Of a stretch of DNA of 6,692 bases, positions 6,323 through 6,692 are shown piece after piece; the first letter of the stretch is position 1, and each line of letters starts with the position of its first letter. The DNA is from Acidobacteriaceae bacterium (GTDB taxonomy: Bacteria > Acidobacteriota > Terriglobia > Bryobacterales > Bryobacteraceae). Where the stretch lies: positions 1-6,692 of the forward strand of contig JAFAZU010000742.1 of NCBI GenBank assembly GCA_019239585.1, read 5' to 3'. The position numbers were made by a program, and so were the translations under genes. The notes beneath the pieces were generated by a model, which saw nothing but the letters and a program-made list of their open reading frames with translations, was not told the origin of the DNA and ran no database searches.

Positions 6323-6692
6323 TTACTTCCCGGCTTGATAGTACGATTCTAGCTCTTTCCAGATGTTGTCGTCGTGCGGCTGCCAATCCGGGTACTGGCG
6401 TCCGGTAATTTGCAGGTCTGCGATATACAGCGTACCGTGCCCAAACGGACAGATCATCTCCGTTGTCGGACGGCCCAGCATGACGACATTTCCCCAGGAA
6501 CCGGTTTTAATCGGCATAATGAGCTTTCTCAGGCAGGTACGGCAACGCCGCCGCTGATCCCACAGCGCCAGGTAGGTTAACCCCATGCCGACCAGCCAAA
6601 TCAGCGCCAGCATGCTTAAGGTAAACCACATGCTTTTCGAGAACAAAAAGCGCACTGGATCAACATGCGCCAGCCCATGCGCTGGAGGGGGA
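6323..6692 (-). CDS. Small single-pass membrane protein with zinc-ribbon-like Cys/His set, 5' end cut by window edge
   Basis: I do not recognise a named family. The frame is open to the right edge. A GTG at 6655 would give 110 aa, but no ribosome binding site precedes it, and the frame continues upstream as PPPAHGLAHVDP, so the true start is probably outside the window. Numbered from that GTG, residues 9-32 form one strong membrane helix (MWFTLSMLALIWLVGMGLTY). The basic DQRRRCRTC right after it places the C-terminus in the cytoplasm. CxxC (Cys38, Cys41) and CPFGH (Cys69, His73) are spaced like the two knuckles of a zinc ribbon. The tail is acidic (HDDNIWKELESYY). It lies 54 bp upstream of the PBP1B gene in the same direction, so co-transcription is plausible. 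A regulatory or redox-sensing role is possible, but nothing in the sequence settles it. Confidence 0.7.
   Translation of the reverse strand, partial: PPPAHGLAHVDPVRFLFSKSMWFTLSMLALIWLVGMGLTYLALWDQRRRCRTCLRKLIMPIKTGSWGNVVMLGRPTTEMICPFGHGTLYIADLQITGRQYPDWQPHDDNIWKELESYYQAGK

Overview
The window looks like chromosomal DNA of moderate GC content (about half, estimated by eye) from an environmental Gram-negative bacterium. A UB2H-bearing class A penicillin-binding protein and a lipoprotein both imply a diderm envelope. The style of the protein families (secreted TPR proteins, TolB-like/TPR lipoprotein, small zinc-ribbon membrane protein) suggests Acidobacteriota, possibly the Solibacter/Bryobacter side. 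That placement is inferred from family resemblance, not proven.

Layout: the left 1.5 kb is on the plus strand. It holds the 3' part of an exported amidohydrolase (metal-dependent hydrolase, amidohydrolase-2 type) that is cut by the left edge, and then a small uncharacterised cytoplasmic protein. The remaining 5.2 kb is a minus-strand block read from the right edge inward: a small membrane protein with a zinc-ribbon-like Cys/His set (cut by the right edge), a bifunctional PBP1B-type peptidoglycan synthase, an exported TPR protein, and a lipoprotein that joins a TolB-N-like domain to TPR-type helical repeats. The two blocks converge and their last codons overlap by 12 bp. There is no gene-free stretch above 100 bp, and no RNA genes, mobile elements or CRISPR arrays were seen.

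The minus-strand block is the interesting part. The PBP carries the UB2H domain that, in gammaproteobacterial PBP1B, receives an outer-membrane lipoprotein activator (LpoB has a TolB-N-like fold; Pseudomonas LpoP is a TPR lipoprotein). The last gene of this block encodes a lipoprotein combining both kinds of module. The block may therefore encode an undescribed Lpo-like activation system for cell wall synthesis. This lipoprotein has no ATG, GTG or TTG start that keeps its signal peptide. The best start is a CTG nine bases after the preceding stop codon, behind a good Shine-Dalgarno sequence, so automatic annotation would probably start it 30 codons too late and miss that it is a lipoprotein.
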